DNA of 64,000 bases from Panopea generosa (lineage: Eukaryota > Mollusca > Bivalvia > Adapedonta > Hiatellidae): contig CM055901.1 of NCBI GenBank assembly GCA_029582155.1, positions 558,001 to 622,000 of the forward strand, read 5' to 3'. The position numbers and the translations under genes were made by a program. The notes beneath the pieces are model-generated. The model did no database searches. It was not told where the DNA came from and worked only from the letters and a program-made list of their open reading frames with translations. Below, in pieces: positions 1 through 12,188 of this stretch (the first letter of the stretch is position 1; every line of letters begins with the position of its first letter).

Positions 1-2105
1 GAATAAAAAATCCCAATGCTTTCTCTTAGATGTTTTGCACACGCTTAAAATGTACAAAGCTAACAGCTACAGCAAAGTCATTATCATTAAAAAGTCTTAT
101 TCAACCGAGTGAGCATCAAAAATAAAAAAATATGAATAAAGCATGAACGGCAATTACTTCTCAGATAAATGTGTGTCAATAAAAATGTCCGTACAAACAA
201 GTTCTGTCAAACTGTAATTGCCGATCTCGACTTCTCTAAAATACACCTGAAAGTAAGGAAAATACTCTCGTGTGTCTGTGTGCTTTCTCTCTAATCCATT
301 TACACTGCTATTGTTACTTCGAATTATACACAAGTATTGTTTTGGGATGATAAAACAATGATTCAGTTTTTCTGTGACGCCCATTACTTGGCTGAGTGGT
401 TGACAGACAACATACTTACCTCCATATTTTTGTTTTATGTAAAATCTGCACTGGTATCAATGATGTAGTACACATAAAACGGTCTCAGGCAAATTTTAAC
501 TCCTGATAAAAAAGTCCCCTAGATCGTTTGGATTCATGACCCGGCATACGCCAATTACCGAATTGACGGACATTTCGATTCCCGACATAAATTTGAATTT
601 AACAGCTTTGTCATTGTTATATGCAAAGTGTGTTATTTTAAAACCTAAGATGGAAATATGCTTTCCAAACATGCGGATGTTATTTGATCATCACAACACG
701 ATTAATATATTATTTTTAATGCCGACAACTCTTCTTGTTTTGACTGATGCCATAATAGGCGTATGCATCAATTTCAAACAAGTTTTTTTTATCACTTGTA
801 GCATATTCATTTAATAGTTATAATTAATAGCTACAAGTATTATTTCTTTTAAATGTTAGCAAATGACATACTGTTGTCAAATGGATTAAACGGTGAAAAT
901 TTGGCCCTGATTGAAGTCCCCTCATTTCCCAGCCAAAATGGATGACGTATATTCCTTGACATTTCAAGTTCCAAATACAAATTTGTTCTATTTTCTGAGA
1001 ATTGAGTCAAGATATTGTTTTTTATATCTGAAGAATTAACAAATAACAAATTGAAAACATAGTTTTTTATTCACCTTATTTCTAATAGAAAATACAATTT
1101 AAAAAGTGACGGTCATTATTATTTCTAAATAACTGAGAAGGGCCCAATTATATAATATTTTTTCAAAATAAATATAATTTTCTAAAAGTTAATTTCCTTT
1201 TTCCATAATTGTTTAATCGTCCGTTAAAGAAACATAAACAATGACGGGAATACCACCGTAAAACTTGGACCGGTCAATATTTAAACTGGTATAGTATTAA
1301 AATATTGCATGCACGTCTCGATACCTTATAGAAAACAAAATAAAAAGTTTTTCAGATAGAGTAGGGCCTATCATCTGTACATTTTACACAACTTTTTTGA
1401 AAAGTTTCATGATTTCCACATTTCATCTTTATATATATATACAAACAACCTAGAACTGGGTATATATATCAGTGCTATTGTTGCATTGTACATTTGTTTT
1501 TGCAGATGTTGTCTTGTAACTACAATATTGCTTCACGGAAAAAAATTATGTATGTGATCATTATCTTCTATGCGACTGCATCAATATAGTGTTGCAAACT
1601 CCACTGACTGGTTCACTGTACTTCACTGTAAACAAACACGTGATAATGTGTGATAAATATGACAGACCATTGTTTGTTGGTGTAAATCAACTTAAAGCAA
1701 TGTTGGTTATAATAATAAGAACTTATAATCATTTCAGTCTGAATAATCAAGGTGTAATTGATGCGCAAATACATGGTCACAGTTCGGAAAATGTAACAAG
1801 CTTGCAAAAACTAAGCGAATTAGTTGAGATTTTCGATCAATTCATCAATTATTATACCACGCGTTTTTAATGATTCTGTTTGAAAATACCCATTTTAAAT
1901 TTAGGAGCCATAGAAAACTGGGCAATTTTAAAATAAATGAAGCAAAAGGGTGACATTTTGGGTCAAAAATAAAATTATCTTTAGACTTTCATTTTTTATG
2001 TCGTAATAAAGTACATATACTGTAGTTTACAAATGTATCAAAAACTTGCACATAACTTGAAAAACAATCTTTTAATGAATGTTTTATTACAACTTTATTT
2101 TCATT
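1..2105. other. AT-rich non-coding stretch, no gene recognised
   Basis: No open frame here resembles a known protein. On the minus strand a good splice-donor-like sequence (GAG followed by GTAAGTATG) lies near 410-420 just after an ATG, so a small 5' exon is conceivable, but the sequence upstream of it is not open. The short plus-strand frame at 536-814 has no recognisable domain and is probably chance. A short AT microsatellite lies near 1,430-1,445. Confidence 0.5.
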
Positions 2106-2107
2106 TA

Positions 2108-2267
2108 AGGATTAAAAGCCGACTTTTGAGTTTTCATCAGGTGATGAAAAACATTAGGTTAGTTTAATGTTGCCGAGAAGCCCTTTGGGCTTCCGGCTTC
2201 ACAAACATTAAACTCGCCTAATATTTTTCATCATCCGATGAAAACTCAAAACTCGGCTTTTAATCCT
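2108..2267. mobile_element. foldback MITE (long palindrome) flanked by TA
   Basis: Two arms of about 70-75 nt are inverted copies of each other, reading AGGATTAAAAGCCG inward from the left and its complement from the right. The centre, near 2,175-2,195, is itself a small hairpin (AGCCC TTTG GGCTT). The dinucleotide TA lies at both outer edges (2,106-2,107 and 2,268-2,269), as expected for a Tc1/mariner-type target duplication. No coding capacity. Superfamily assignment is inference. Confidence 0.65.
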
Positions 2268-2489
2268 TATATTTACATTATATTCTCCAGCTATTTTAGA
2301 TAAAACAATTATGTTATTTTCGTAATTTTGATATTTAGAAAGCAAATTATATGCATTAAACTGCAAAGCAAATGTCATGAATGTAACGGCAACGTTGTCA
2401 ACATACTGAATAGGTGCACGCATTTGTAGGGCAGCTTACGGCAAACGTCACATGAAACTAACGGTGACGTCTCACCAGCAAAACAAAAC

Positions 2490-2545
2490 CATGTAACCAA
2501 TGAAATGCAAACTGGTCCTTTTAGCTCCGCCCAGCTATAAGTGTT
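2490..2545 (+). promoter_or_regulatory. promoter-like motif cluster (weak)
   Basis: Within about 50 nt there is a CCAAT box, an octamer-like ATGCAAA, a GC-box-like CTCCGCCC and a TATAAG, in the order and spacing seen in many animal promoters. No gene with a recognisable product follows on the plus strand, so this may be chance or part of an unrecognised repeat. Confidence 0.15.
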
Positions 2546-3123
2546 TTTCATTGGGAAATGAAATGCAGTAAATCTATGTAGTTCATACAGGCCGATTGCA
2601 ATGGGAATGAAAATATTTTGTACAATATGACAAATATTTTTAAATTACTCACAAAATGAGTAAAAATGAAAAGACAGTGTTTTTGTTTGCTACTTTTGAT
2701 CAAATATATATGAAATATGTTCAATGAAGTTTCTCTTTAAAAATAGATATTTTAGAAAAAATGTTAATTTTTTACTAATTTCTGCCTATTTTTTTCTGAC
2801 TCTTTCATTTATTTTTTAATTTTAACAAATTTATGCATAAAATAATTGTATAAAAAGCCTTTCATGACAAATTTTGAAGCTTCATGAGATGGCATTTAAA
2901 ATCTGAGATCACTTGATGGATTCATATTGATTTACTGCTGTGTGCAAGTAAGTAACACATACTTTTTTATGTATTTGTTACACTTGTAACCCAAAAAGCC
3001 CAAAAAGGTTCTATAGAAAAATATATTTTAATTTATCATTATATACAATCTATAGTAGAAAATATATTTCAGTGTTTAAAGACAATCCTAAATTATTGTT
3101 AAAAGTCATTATTAAATAGTATT

Positions 3124-4963
3124 CAGGGTTTCCCCCAGAGTCATAACGCATGTTGCATGCGAAATCCCTTCAAAAGATTTGGTTGATAAGCGACATCCCT
3201 TAAGTGGCCTGACATGCCTTCCGAATCGTAGCGACTACCGTTAGATAATCCCATTACACAAGCCCATCAGTAATTAAACAAGTGACCCCCTGATCAATTG
3301 ACCTATTTCACAGACTTTGTCAATCACTTGCAAGGGGAACTGGAGGTGTGTACAGGTAAGCCAATCAGAACGAGTTATTTGAAGGTTACTTCACCTCAAT
3401 GTAGAAAGCGGTGCCTGTGAAAATCTTGATCCGAGATTGTTTTTCACAAGATATAAAATCGACTATTGACCAAGGTGTCGGCATTACCTTTCAATTGATT
3501 CATTTACCTCCCAGTCACGTGAAGTCTTTGTAAATCGGAATGAAACACTTAAAAAAGTATGTCATGGCCATTTTTCTGATCAAGACAACTAGAAATAGAT
3601 CGCAGTGTATAGTAAGGGCTTTATGCAAGTAAGCAAAACAATGAAATCGTAAAGGGTTTTCTCAGCAACTTATTTCAACAAAGCTAGAATAAAATCCTCA
3701 CTTAAAATGGTTTATTTTGTACATAAATTGAAGAAAAAATACGACTGCCCACCGGATGTTAACAAATTTGAGAAACCCGGTCTAAAAGTAGACGCCTTAA
3801 AAAGTTGGATCCTAAAATATCGGTGCATCGGTTATTGCAGTCCCGTTTATTAGGGATGTTTAAGACTTAACTATAAATATTTCCTTTTATAAAATTTATA
3901 TTTATTTGGAAATACACTGACACCTTATGGAATTACAGAATCCAACATTAAAAATGCAAACTTCTCAATTGTATTAACTTTGAAATATGACAAGTTGTCC
4001 ATTTATAAACACTCCTTTACTATATTTTTATGGCAATAATATTCTAATATTGGGAAGAAACATATATTTGAAATGCCCATTAATGGATAGTTGGATAATC
4101 CAAGTGTCTCAGCATCTTATTCCAACAAATAAAATCCCCACTTAAAACGGTTTAAATTTTTAACATAGATTAAAGCATTTTCGTTCATTGGAAATACCTG
4201 GATGTGTTGACGGTCAAAATTTGGGTACTGTGGTACCGTTTATGCAGGATATTTAGGGGATAGGGAAAAAAAGAATTTTTAAGAATAATCTATTTGTGTT
4301 TACTTTTATAAAATTGGTATTCATTTGGAAATACACAAATTCTATATGAAAAAAATATAATTTGCTTCTATATTGAATCAAACATTAAAACATATAAATT
4401 GTAACATTCAAATATGACTAGTCACCGAGGACTTGCATAGAATAGGATAGGACACTTGTATTGGATAGGAAACTTGCATCTCAACATTAAATGTTGATGA
4501 AATAGCCCACAAAGGATAAATTATTTGGCTAGGTATTGAAGCTTGAAGGAAAATGTATCATAATTAACTTTATTTTAGCTGCAGTATAGATATTTTGTTA
4601 TCAAAAGTGTTTCAGCAATTTTAAACACAAATTTCTTGGAATGCTATTGTTTTGATGAGAATATCTCTCTGCAATGCAAGAATTTTGAATTTTTGAATTT
4701 GAATTTTGAATGGAAGTTAAGATAATTGAAAACGAGATTTTGTGTAAATACACTAACGTTCACAAAGTCTCAATCAGTTGCATTCCCTTCTCTATATAAT
4801 TCCTTGCCAGTCATCCATTAAAAAAACTTTAAATTTCTTTGTATTAATTTTATTGCAGCAATATTCTAAATAGAAACACATACTTAAAAATGCACCATTC
4901 ATGAGTGACAAACTTAAAATAAATCGACACACATGCCTTCAAATATTCCTTGGGGGAACCCTG
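3124..4963. mobile_element. non-autonomous hAT-like element with 5-bp target duplication
   Basis: The left end begins CAGGGTTTCCCCCAGAG and the complement of the right end begins CAGGGTTCCCCCAAGG, giving terminal inverted repeats that start with the CAGGG typical of hAT transposons. The pentamer GTATT is directly repeated outside both ends (3,119-3,123 and 4,964-4,968). The 1.84-kb interior has no transposase frame. It contains a degenerate internal duplication: about 3,660-3,990 resembles 4,110-4,420, with shared motifs such as CACTTAAAA and TTTGGAAATACAC. Another CAGGGTT-ended element with a 5-bp duplication lies at 52,280. Confidence 0.6.
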
Positions 4964-4968
4964 GTATT

Positions 4969-6705
4969 TGTATAAATATTTTTTTTTGGAGGCCACACAT
5001 TGGATCTTATTACATTGCTAAGTTAAACTTTAAACTTTAGAACTAGAAGAAACAAGTTATAAACAGGAATAAACGGCCTGCATAAGTTCCTTAGGCCAAC
5101 ATTTAAGTGTTTAACTATATCAAAATTTTATTCTGATTAACAGGAAAAACTTCATCATAAAATTGAAACATACATGTATACATTGAAAAAGTGTTACACT
5201 TGTGACATAACCAGGCAGCATTTAAAGACATTATTTTATTAAAATACACTTTTAAATGTCTCACTGATTTGGTTGAAACATTTGAGAACGACCTTAATTC
5301 TAATTAGTAGAAATCAAGAATGTTATTAATATTTTTTTGTTTTTAAAGTAATTCATTCAATACTATTTAATTGCAAGTAATTTTTTATCTTATAAAAGAA
5401 GTTCATATACTGTAAAAATGTCCTAGATAAGCTTTTTGGGGTCAACATTATAGGGTAAGATAACTTTAAGCATTATGTAATCTTTCTCCGAAAAAGTGTC
5501 AGGCAAAATAAGTTACATATGTGCGTACAAGAAACTGTTACACCTGTGACAAATTAGTTCAAAAATAAAATTGTTTTTATAAAATACCAAACTTGTGTCA
5601 TTGATATTGTTTCAATTTTGTCATACGATTGAAAATCAACTTATACTTGAAAGAATATGCATTGCATGTCAATTTTGAAGTATAAAGTAACAATACCATT
5701 GATTTTTTCTCTCAAAGAAACATTGAAATGATATATAACAAGAAACAATACCTCTGGTTGAAATTTTGGCAACTAACTTTTAAATGATCTGGCTGGTATT
5801 AATTTTATTTGAGTTTTAAAAAGTATACTGAATTGCTGTAAAATGTTTACACTTGTGATATCGCTTATGATCATATTGTGATGCATACACACTTTACTGC
5901 ATAAAAATATAATCACTAATGATCTGTGTGTGATGAAATAAAAAATAATACAAATTATGTTGTTGGTGAGCATAACAAATAATGCTATACATCTAAACAC
6001 TGAATGTTACACTGACATTTACATATGACCTGTTTTAAAGTATTACAACATCTTCAAAAACAAGTAAATGTTGAAGGAAATAGTTTTTACACATTAGCCT
6101 TGATAGGTATTCAGCTGTATATATGCTAGGAAACAATGCCTTTTTATAGTTAATGTATATTTTTTCAAGAAATATAACTTTTTCTCGCGGTAGTTTTTAT
6201 TTGAAAGTGTGCAACTGAGTTAAAAGAGTTTCATGTTATATCTGACCATTTTATAATGGGACCCGAGTGTACTGGTTCTGCCAACATTATAATTAGCATA
6301 AGATTACCTGTTTACACTAATTTTTGAGAATAATAGTTTCTTTAGCATTTATTTGTTGTCTCTTATTTTATTTCAATGGAATATGTTTTCACCAGTTTGC
6401 CCATGAAAGTGTTGGTTGTATATACTTTCCTAGTAAAATCCCAAAATTAATACAGTGTATTGAATATAAATATTAAGTCTGCACTCGTACTAAAACTGAT
6501 ATCAGTTTGTTACTAGACACACATAAAACACTTTGCTATATATCCAATAAGTATATTACTACTGTCTACATGTTACATTTCTAGCACTAACAGTTTTTAC
6601 ATTTAATAATAATCTCCATATTGAATTGGTACTTTTACTGTTCTTCCACTTGTGATATATGGATTATTTTGACATTTTCTTAACAGTGAAAGAATAATCC
6701 TTCTT
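4969..6705. other. AT-rich non-coding stretch
   Basis: No gene recognised. Variants of the string TTACACTTGTGAC recur here (near 5,195, 5,540 and 5,850) and also near 2,980, before the hAT-like element, which suggests that an older repeat was split by that insertion. The small minus-strand frame at 5,773-6,000 has no recognisable domain. Confidence 0.4.
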
Positions 6706-6708
6706 CAA

Positions 6709-8261
6709 ACTATACAGAAGATTTTTTTTTTCAATCTGAAATTCAAGATGGCCGCCATTACTAAAAATAGTCCAAAACTTAAAAAATCTTCTTCTCATGA
6801 ACGGCCCAACAGATTTTCAAAATGTTTATGTAGTAATGATGACCAACTATAGTTTTGTTAGATTTGTTCAAATGGTGTCCCTAGGGTTAAAAATGACCCC
6901 GCCCCGAGGGTTCAATTAGGGGACACATGTCATAATATTTTTTTTTTTTTTTTTTTTTAAATGGAAATGATTTTGCCTATATCTTCACAGAAGCATTGTT
7001 TGGTGTAGGAGGTTCAGATTTGTAAAAATGACTGGGTTCCACAGTCTTAAGGGGTCAGGAGGGGCCCCATAAGGGTAAAAATTCGGAAATACTAAATTTG
7101 TTTTCTTAAGAACTGGTATGTCAGATTTGTTCATATTTTGCATAAATTATCTCTATGTGTAGGGGTTTGATTGCAGATAAGAATTTAGAGGCTAAAGTTT
7201 ATAGGGGCCCTGTAAGGGGACTTAGAATTTTACATAGGGATACTATGGGAAAACAGAAAATTCTCTTTTTCTTTCATCTGTTATTAAACCACTAGGCTAA
7301 TTAAACTGAAACTTCACATGGGTGTTTCTGTTGCATAGAAGACTATACAGAAGATTTTTTTTTTTTTTCGATCTGAAATTCAAGATGGCCGCCATTACTA
7401 AAAATAGTCCAAAACATAAAAAATCTTCTCATGAACGGCCCAACAGATTTTCAAAATGTTTATGTAGTAATGATGACCAACTATAGTTCTGTTAGATTTG
7501 TTCAAATGGTGTCCCTAGGGTTAAAAATGACCCTGCCCCAAGAGTTCATTTAGGGGACACATGTCAATATAATATTTTTTTTTTTTTTTTTATAAATGGA
7601 CATGATTTTGCCTATATCTTCACTGAAGCATTGTTAGGTAAAGGAGGTTAAGATTTGTAAAAATGACTGGGTTCCTATGTCTTAAGGGGTCAGGAGGGGC
7701 CCCAAAAGGGTACAAATTGGGAATTAGTAAAATTGTTTTCTTAAGAACCGGTATGTCAGATTTGTACATATTTGATGTAAATTATCCCTATGTGTAGGGG
7801 TTTGATTGCAGATAAGAATTTAGGGACTAAAGTATATAGGGGCCCTGTAAGGGGACTTAGAATTTTACATAGGGATACTGTGGGAAAACAGAAAATTCTC
7901 TTCTTTTTTTTCATTTATTCTGAAACCACTAGGCCAGTTAAACTGAAACTTCACATGGATGTTTCTATTGCATAGGAGAATATACAAAAGATTTATTTTT
8001 TCTATCTAAAATTCAAGATGGCTACCATTACTAAAAATAGTCCAAAACTTAAAAAATCTTCTTCTCATTAACGGTACAACAGATTTTCAAAATGTTTATG
8101 TAATGATGACCAACTATAGTTTTGTTAGATTTGTTAAAATGGTGTCCCTACAGTTAAAAATGACCCCGCCCCGATGTTTCTATTGCATAGTAGAATTTCA
8201 AAAAGTGCTATGGCTACTATGAGTCAGTAGAGGGTCCTCAGGCCCTCTTGGGCCTCTTGTT
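6709..8261 (+). mobile_element. tandem-repeat-bearing non-autonomous element (635-bp units), 3' end CTCTTG
   Basis: Two full units and one partial unit of about 635 bp are repeated head to tail; their common start, a CTATACAGAAG-type string, is at about 6,709, 7,342 and 7,980. Each unit has a poly-T tract, a segment containing AAGATGGCCGCCATTACT and a segment containing TAGGGGCCCTGTAAGGGG. The right end is GGCCCTCTTGGGCCTCTTG, the same as in copies at 16,675, 23,667 and 49,953. The usual left end (AGCTCTACTGGCC) is missing, so this copy is 5'-truncated. Short open frames inside it occur in several copies and are not genes. Confidence 0.65.
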
Positions 8262-8639
8262 AATAAATGTCTCCGGTTCCTTCTTAGTTCACCATGTTCT
8301 GTCTTAACATTTGTTGTGTATGTGGTATACACAGGAACACAAAATAATACTATTGAAATAATGGAAATAAAGTGAACGACACAAAGCGTGTGTTCTAACT
8401 AAGATGTTTGATGCTCAGTATCAGAGTAGCAAGTGAAATAATTGTATGGAAACACATGTAATTATAAAAGTAAATTATAAGAGTATTTCTTATTCTAAGT
8501 AAAGGGAAGTAACTACAACATAGAATATGCTAAAGAGAAATCATGAGTTGTGAACACAGTATAGATGATAATACAACAACATTGTATAATCTTGGTGTAT
8601 CAGCTTTATTTACGACCACATCTTGTTCCAATGATGACT
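8262..8639. other. non-coding spacer
   Basis: AT-rich sequence between a repeat element and an integrase remnant. Nothing recognised. Confidence 0.4.
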
Positions 8640-9090
8640 TTTCTTCCTTTTGTTATCAAATTTTCAATTCTGGTAATGCCTTGGCATTTCTTTCATAAAA
8701 CATCTTTTAATTTTGTTGCTTTTGATTCAATTTTTGTTTGATTTTACCTGTTTGTGTCACTGTAGGTTTTAGTTGTTTGTGAGTTTGTAGATTTGATCTT
8801 AATCTTCTGTGCAGGCGAAGCTAATCCATCAATTGGCATATTTCTATAATTTATAATAGCCTTATAAGGATCTTTTCCTTCTTTGTCACATTTTTTAAGG
8901 ATTATTTTTATTGTTTGAACAGTTTTCTCAATAAGTCTATTTGACTGTGAAAATCTTGGCGATGATGTTTGGTGTTTAAATCCCCATTCTTTTTCAAATT
9001 TTGCAAATTATGCTGATTTGTAGTATAAATCATTATCTGACAGTACAACAATCAGCAAACCGTGACGTGCGAATATTGACTTATATATGT
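8640..9090 (-). pseudogene. Ty3/gypsy-type integrase core remnant
   Basis: The minus strand translates, with one in-frame stop, into a run resembling the second half of a retroviral-type integrase core: an SDN motif carrying the middle acidic residue, then FAKF.KEWGFKH, SPR.SQSNRL.EKTVQT with the glutamate, and a YRN...DGL.SPAQ segment. This order is typical of Ty3/gypsy LTR-retrotransposon integrases, which join element cDNA to host DNA. Only about 130 residues remain. No RT, protease or LTR is recognisable nearby, so this is a dead fragment. Confidence 0.7.
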
Positions 9091-9954
9091 GAATTATAAC
9101 GGTTACTGTTCTAGATGTCATATTTTCTAACTTTACTTATTCAAAATATCAAGATTGATAGTCTACTACTAATATATAATTTTAACCTTTCCATTGGAAC
9201 AGATCTGTTAAACACAGTATTTGGCCCACTTGGTGTCTCACCATGGGTCAAAATCCAACTGCGTTTGTGTGATACAAAGTTGCTATTTTCTGAAAGATAA
9301 TTATTCAACGGGTAAAAAAAAATTGGTTTAACTATGCAAAGACAACAAATACTGTTTTTATGCAAATGTTCTGCACAAGTGTTATGGACACTACAGGGTG
9401 TGTAAAAAAACATTAAAACCTTTATTTTTCCTGAGACAACATATTTAGACCATAAACAATTTTATGAAAATAATAAATTTTCTAGTGTAACAAAGATCAA
9501 AACAAACCAATTCTCCTGTTTCTAAAAGTCCACAGTAAACACTATTAATTAAAACAAGTAATACATTCCTCACTGATAGAAAACAGAGCAAATAAAAGAC
9601 CAAAACAACTATTGAAATGTACTCCTTGGAGGAACAAATAACAAATTTACATAGGATTACCATTTACAATTAAGATGTCGACAAGCAATTTAACATTAGA
9701 AATCCACATAGAAAACGGTTACGGACACTATATTTATTTTATTTCTAAACTGCATTTGTAATCATTGTTGCATTGATATATGTGTCTATGATTTCTTTCT
9801 CATTTCATTTATAATGACTAATACATGGCTAAAAATAAAAATAGATATATAACAACTCTCAAATTTTACAAAAATGAAATTCTACCTCAATTTTGATGAA
9901 AGTAATCGATTTTTGGACGTTATAATTTAGGTAAGGAACAAATATATTAACAAT
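9091..9954. other. non-coding sequence with a repeated GGACACTA motif
   Basis: The string GGTTACGGACACTA occurs at about 9,717 and again at about 11,418 in the same orientation, with a GTTATGGACACTACAGG variant near 9,379. These may mark ends of an old element, but I could not define borders. Short overlapping frames at 9,115-9,663 are not recognisable proteins. Confidence 0.3.
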
Positions 9955-10860
9955 GGCATCAGCAACTTCCAGCTTCTATAAGTATCAATTCTTGCTCTGA
10001 TAAAATCTTGAAGGTGGCTGGGAAATTGATCAATGTCAGCATTTTTCTTAGGAAGGGCTTTTGCTTTCTGAACACTTCTGTATTTTGTGGCTCTGGAAAC
10101 CGTCTGTTACTCTATTCATATTCAGTCATTTTCATTTCGACATCCATTTTTTGCAGTATATTGTAGTGACCATTCCTTCATTTTTATGCACATTTGCCTC
10201 TGCTGTGTTTTTCCTAACTGTATCTTTCTTCTTTTTTTTAGCATTTTCAACTTCTTGGTTTCTGATATTTGACCTTTGACCTTTATCACTTATTGTTTCC
10301 TGTGATTGTTTACTTTTAACCTTCTTTCTGTATCTTCTAATTTATTCTGCTTTAATATCTCTCGTTGTATTCAGTTTGTTTTCATTTGCTTGAGCTTTCT
10401 ACATTAACCTACCATGTCTCTGTCTTTCTCTGGGTCTTCTGTGGCCGAGTGGTCTAAGACGCCTTCTCAAGATCACTTACCGCTCACCCCTAAGGTCATA
10501 GGTTGGAGTCCCGCTTGCTCCAAAAGTTTTATGTGAGAAAGTTTCCAGTTACTTGCGGAAGGACGGTTGTCTACTCAACCTGAGGTCTTCTATCACCACC
10601 AGTAAAACTGGATATGCCATATATAACTTGAAATGAAAATTCTTTCTCTGTCTTTTAGCTTTATTTCATTGTGTTTGTCATTATCTAACTTTTAGTGTTT
10701 CGTCAGTTTCCCACTTTAAGTGTTTTTGTTTTTTTTCATTTCATGCCTGCATTTCAGCATCTTTTCTCTGTTTTTTCAATTTAATCTGTTAATCTTCTGT
10801 CTCTCAACTTCATTTTGGAGGCAGTGGGACAGTGAGTCATCTTTCCTTCCACAAGCTAAC
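9955..10860 (-). pseudogene. remnant of a lysine/arginine-rich ORF, split by a SINE
   Basis: The minus strand from about 10,860 to 9,955 reads as broken lysine- and arginine-rich coding-like sequence. Near 10,105-9,960 there is an uninterrupted run containing KYRSVQKAKALPKK followed by DIDQFPSHLQDFIRARID. The upstream part is charged and helical-looking, with several frame breaks. The tRNA-derived SINE at 10,428-10,644 interrupts it and has duplicated 11 bp of it. The family is unknown to me; DNA-binding or mobile-element origin is a guess. Confidence 0.35.
10428..10644 (+). mobile_element. tRNA-derived SINE with 11-bp target duplication
   Basis: The head resembles a Ser/Leu-type tRNA: A-box-like TGGCCGAGTGG (about 10,442) and B-box-like GGTTGGAGTCC (about 10,502). 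The body contains CCAGTTACTTGCGGAAGG, a segment also recognisable in the SINEs at 13,893 and 20,407. The direct repeat TCTCTGTCTTT at 10,417-10,427 and 10,645-10,655 brackets the element exactly, as expected for LINE-mediated retroposition. Confidence 0.75.
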
Positions 10861-12188
10861 ACAGTATTTAATCATTTATTTACTGAAAAGTTTATGACAC
10901 TATTTACTAAATAACTGTTTTTATTCAGTATATTTACAGGATGTTATTATCTTATATTGTAATGCAATACTAGTACAGATTTCTGTACTAATTTAATGTT
11001 TTTTGTATAAAATCAAAGTCTGGTTTTGACCTGATATAAGGATGCTAAAATTATGTAGTAGCTGTAACCTTTTTAAAAATATGAACTTTTCTCAGTGACA
11101 GTAAGTCACATGTGATGATGCAGTTTTCATCAGAAAAATTTTCAATGACCACATTCTTGGAATTTCCATGTTGTTCAAAGATGATGCAATACAGAAATCA
11201 ATGTAAACTCACAAACAGCTTAAAATTATGAAAAATATTACCTAATTTGCTAGGTTAACTTATGACTGCATTTTTTGGTGAACTTCTTGTAGTACTTAAT
11301 GGCTGAGAAATTAAAAACAAAAAAGTATTTGTTTCATCATTGCAACATTTACCAGGACAGGTTTGTGTAATAATTTCAAAACATTCAGTTTACTAAAACT
11401 CAAAATAAAATACCCTGGTTACGGACACTACAGAAATTTGTTTGTCCAACTTCTATTGTAGCGTAATGAGGTTGGAAATACAAGTTCACAAATTAGTTGA
11501 GATTACAAATGTTGATTATAAATTCAATATAAAGTTATTACAAGTCTAATTCAAAGCTACCACAAGTACAATTCCTAAAGTTGTTTCAGTTCTTAAAGTA
11601 ATCACAAGTTTTATTTCTAAACTTAAAAGTTAACGACGCGCAGTCTAATTTAGTTTGGTCAAAGTGACGCAGCCTAATAGTATCTCGAAAACCGACTCCT
11701 TGTGTCGGTAAATTTGGTCGTTTATATACCGTTAGCCTTACATGGTTGTCAAGTTGTTTTCGCAATAAAACAACCCTTATTAATTGCTTATTGCTTGTTA
11801 ATTGTTGGTTGTGCCTACAACCCACGTCTATTTTTAGCTAAATGTATCACGCGTCCATGTCCACCATTAGCTGTGACAGATTCCTTGTTTTAGTTAATTG
11901 CTATGGCGGAGCGATGTATGCGGATACGCCTGTCCGTGACTAATAAGTTGTTTGATAAATGGATCGAGTGAGCAACGTACAAATAACCCTATATTCTGCA
12001 TTTTTTATGCAAGCTTTTATTTTTCATTTCAATCTTATAAATCCGTCTTGCTACAGAAATCCAAATTATTCTTGCTATAGAAATCCAAATTATTCTTATA
12101 AATCAATGTTGGATTCCTGACTTTGTTACACTGTACAATAATAATTATGCAATTTTTTGTTAAGTTGTATTTAATAAAACCATTGGGG
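10861..12188. other. non-coding spacer
   Basis: AT-rich sequence. The region 11,580-11,890 is slightly richer in GC and has overlapping short frames on both strands, none recognisable. A short tandem repeat of an AAATCCAAATTATTCTTG-like unit lies near 12,055-12,100. Confidence 0.35.
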
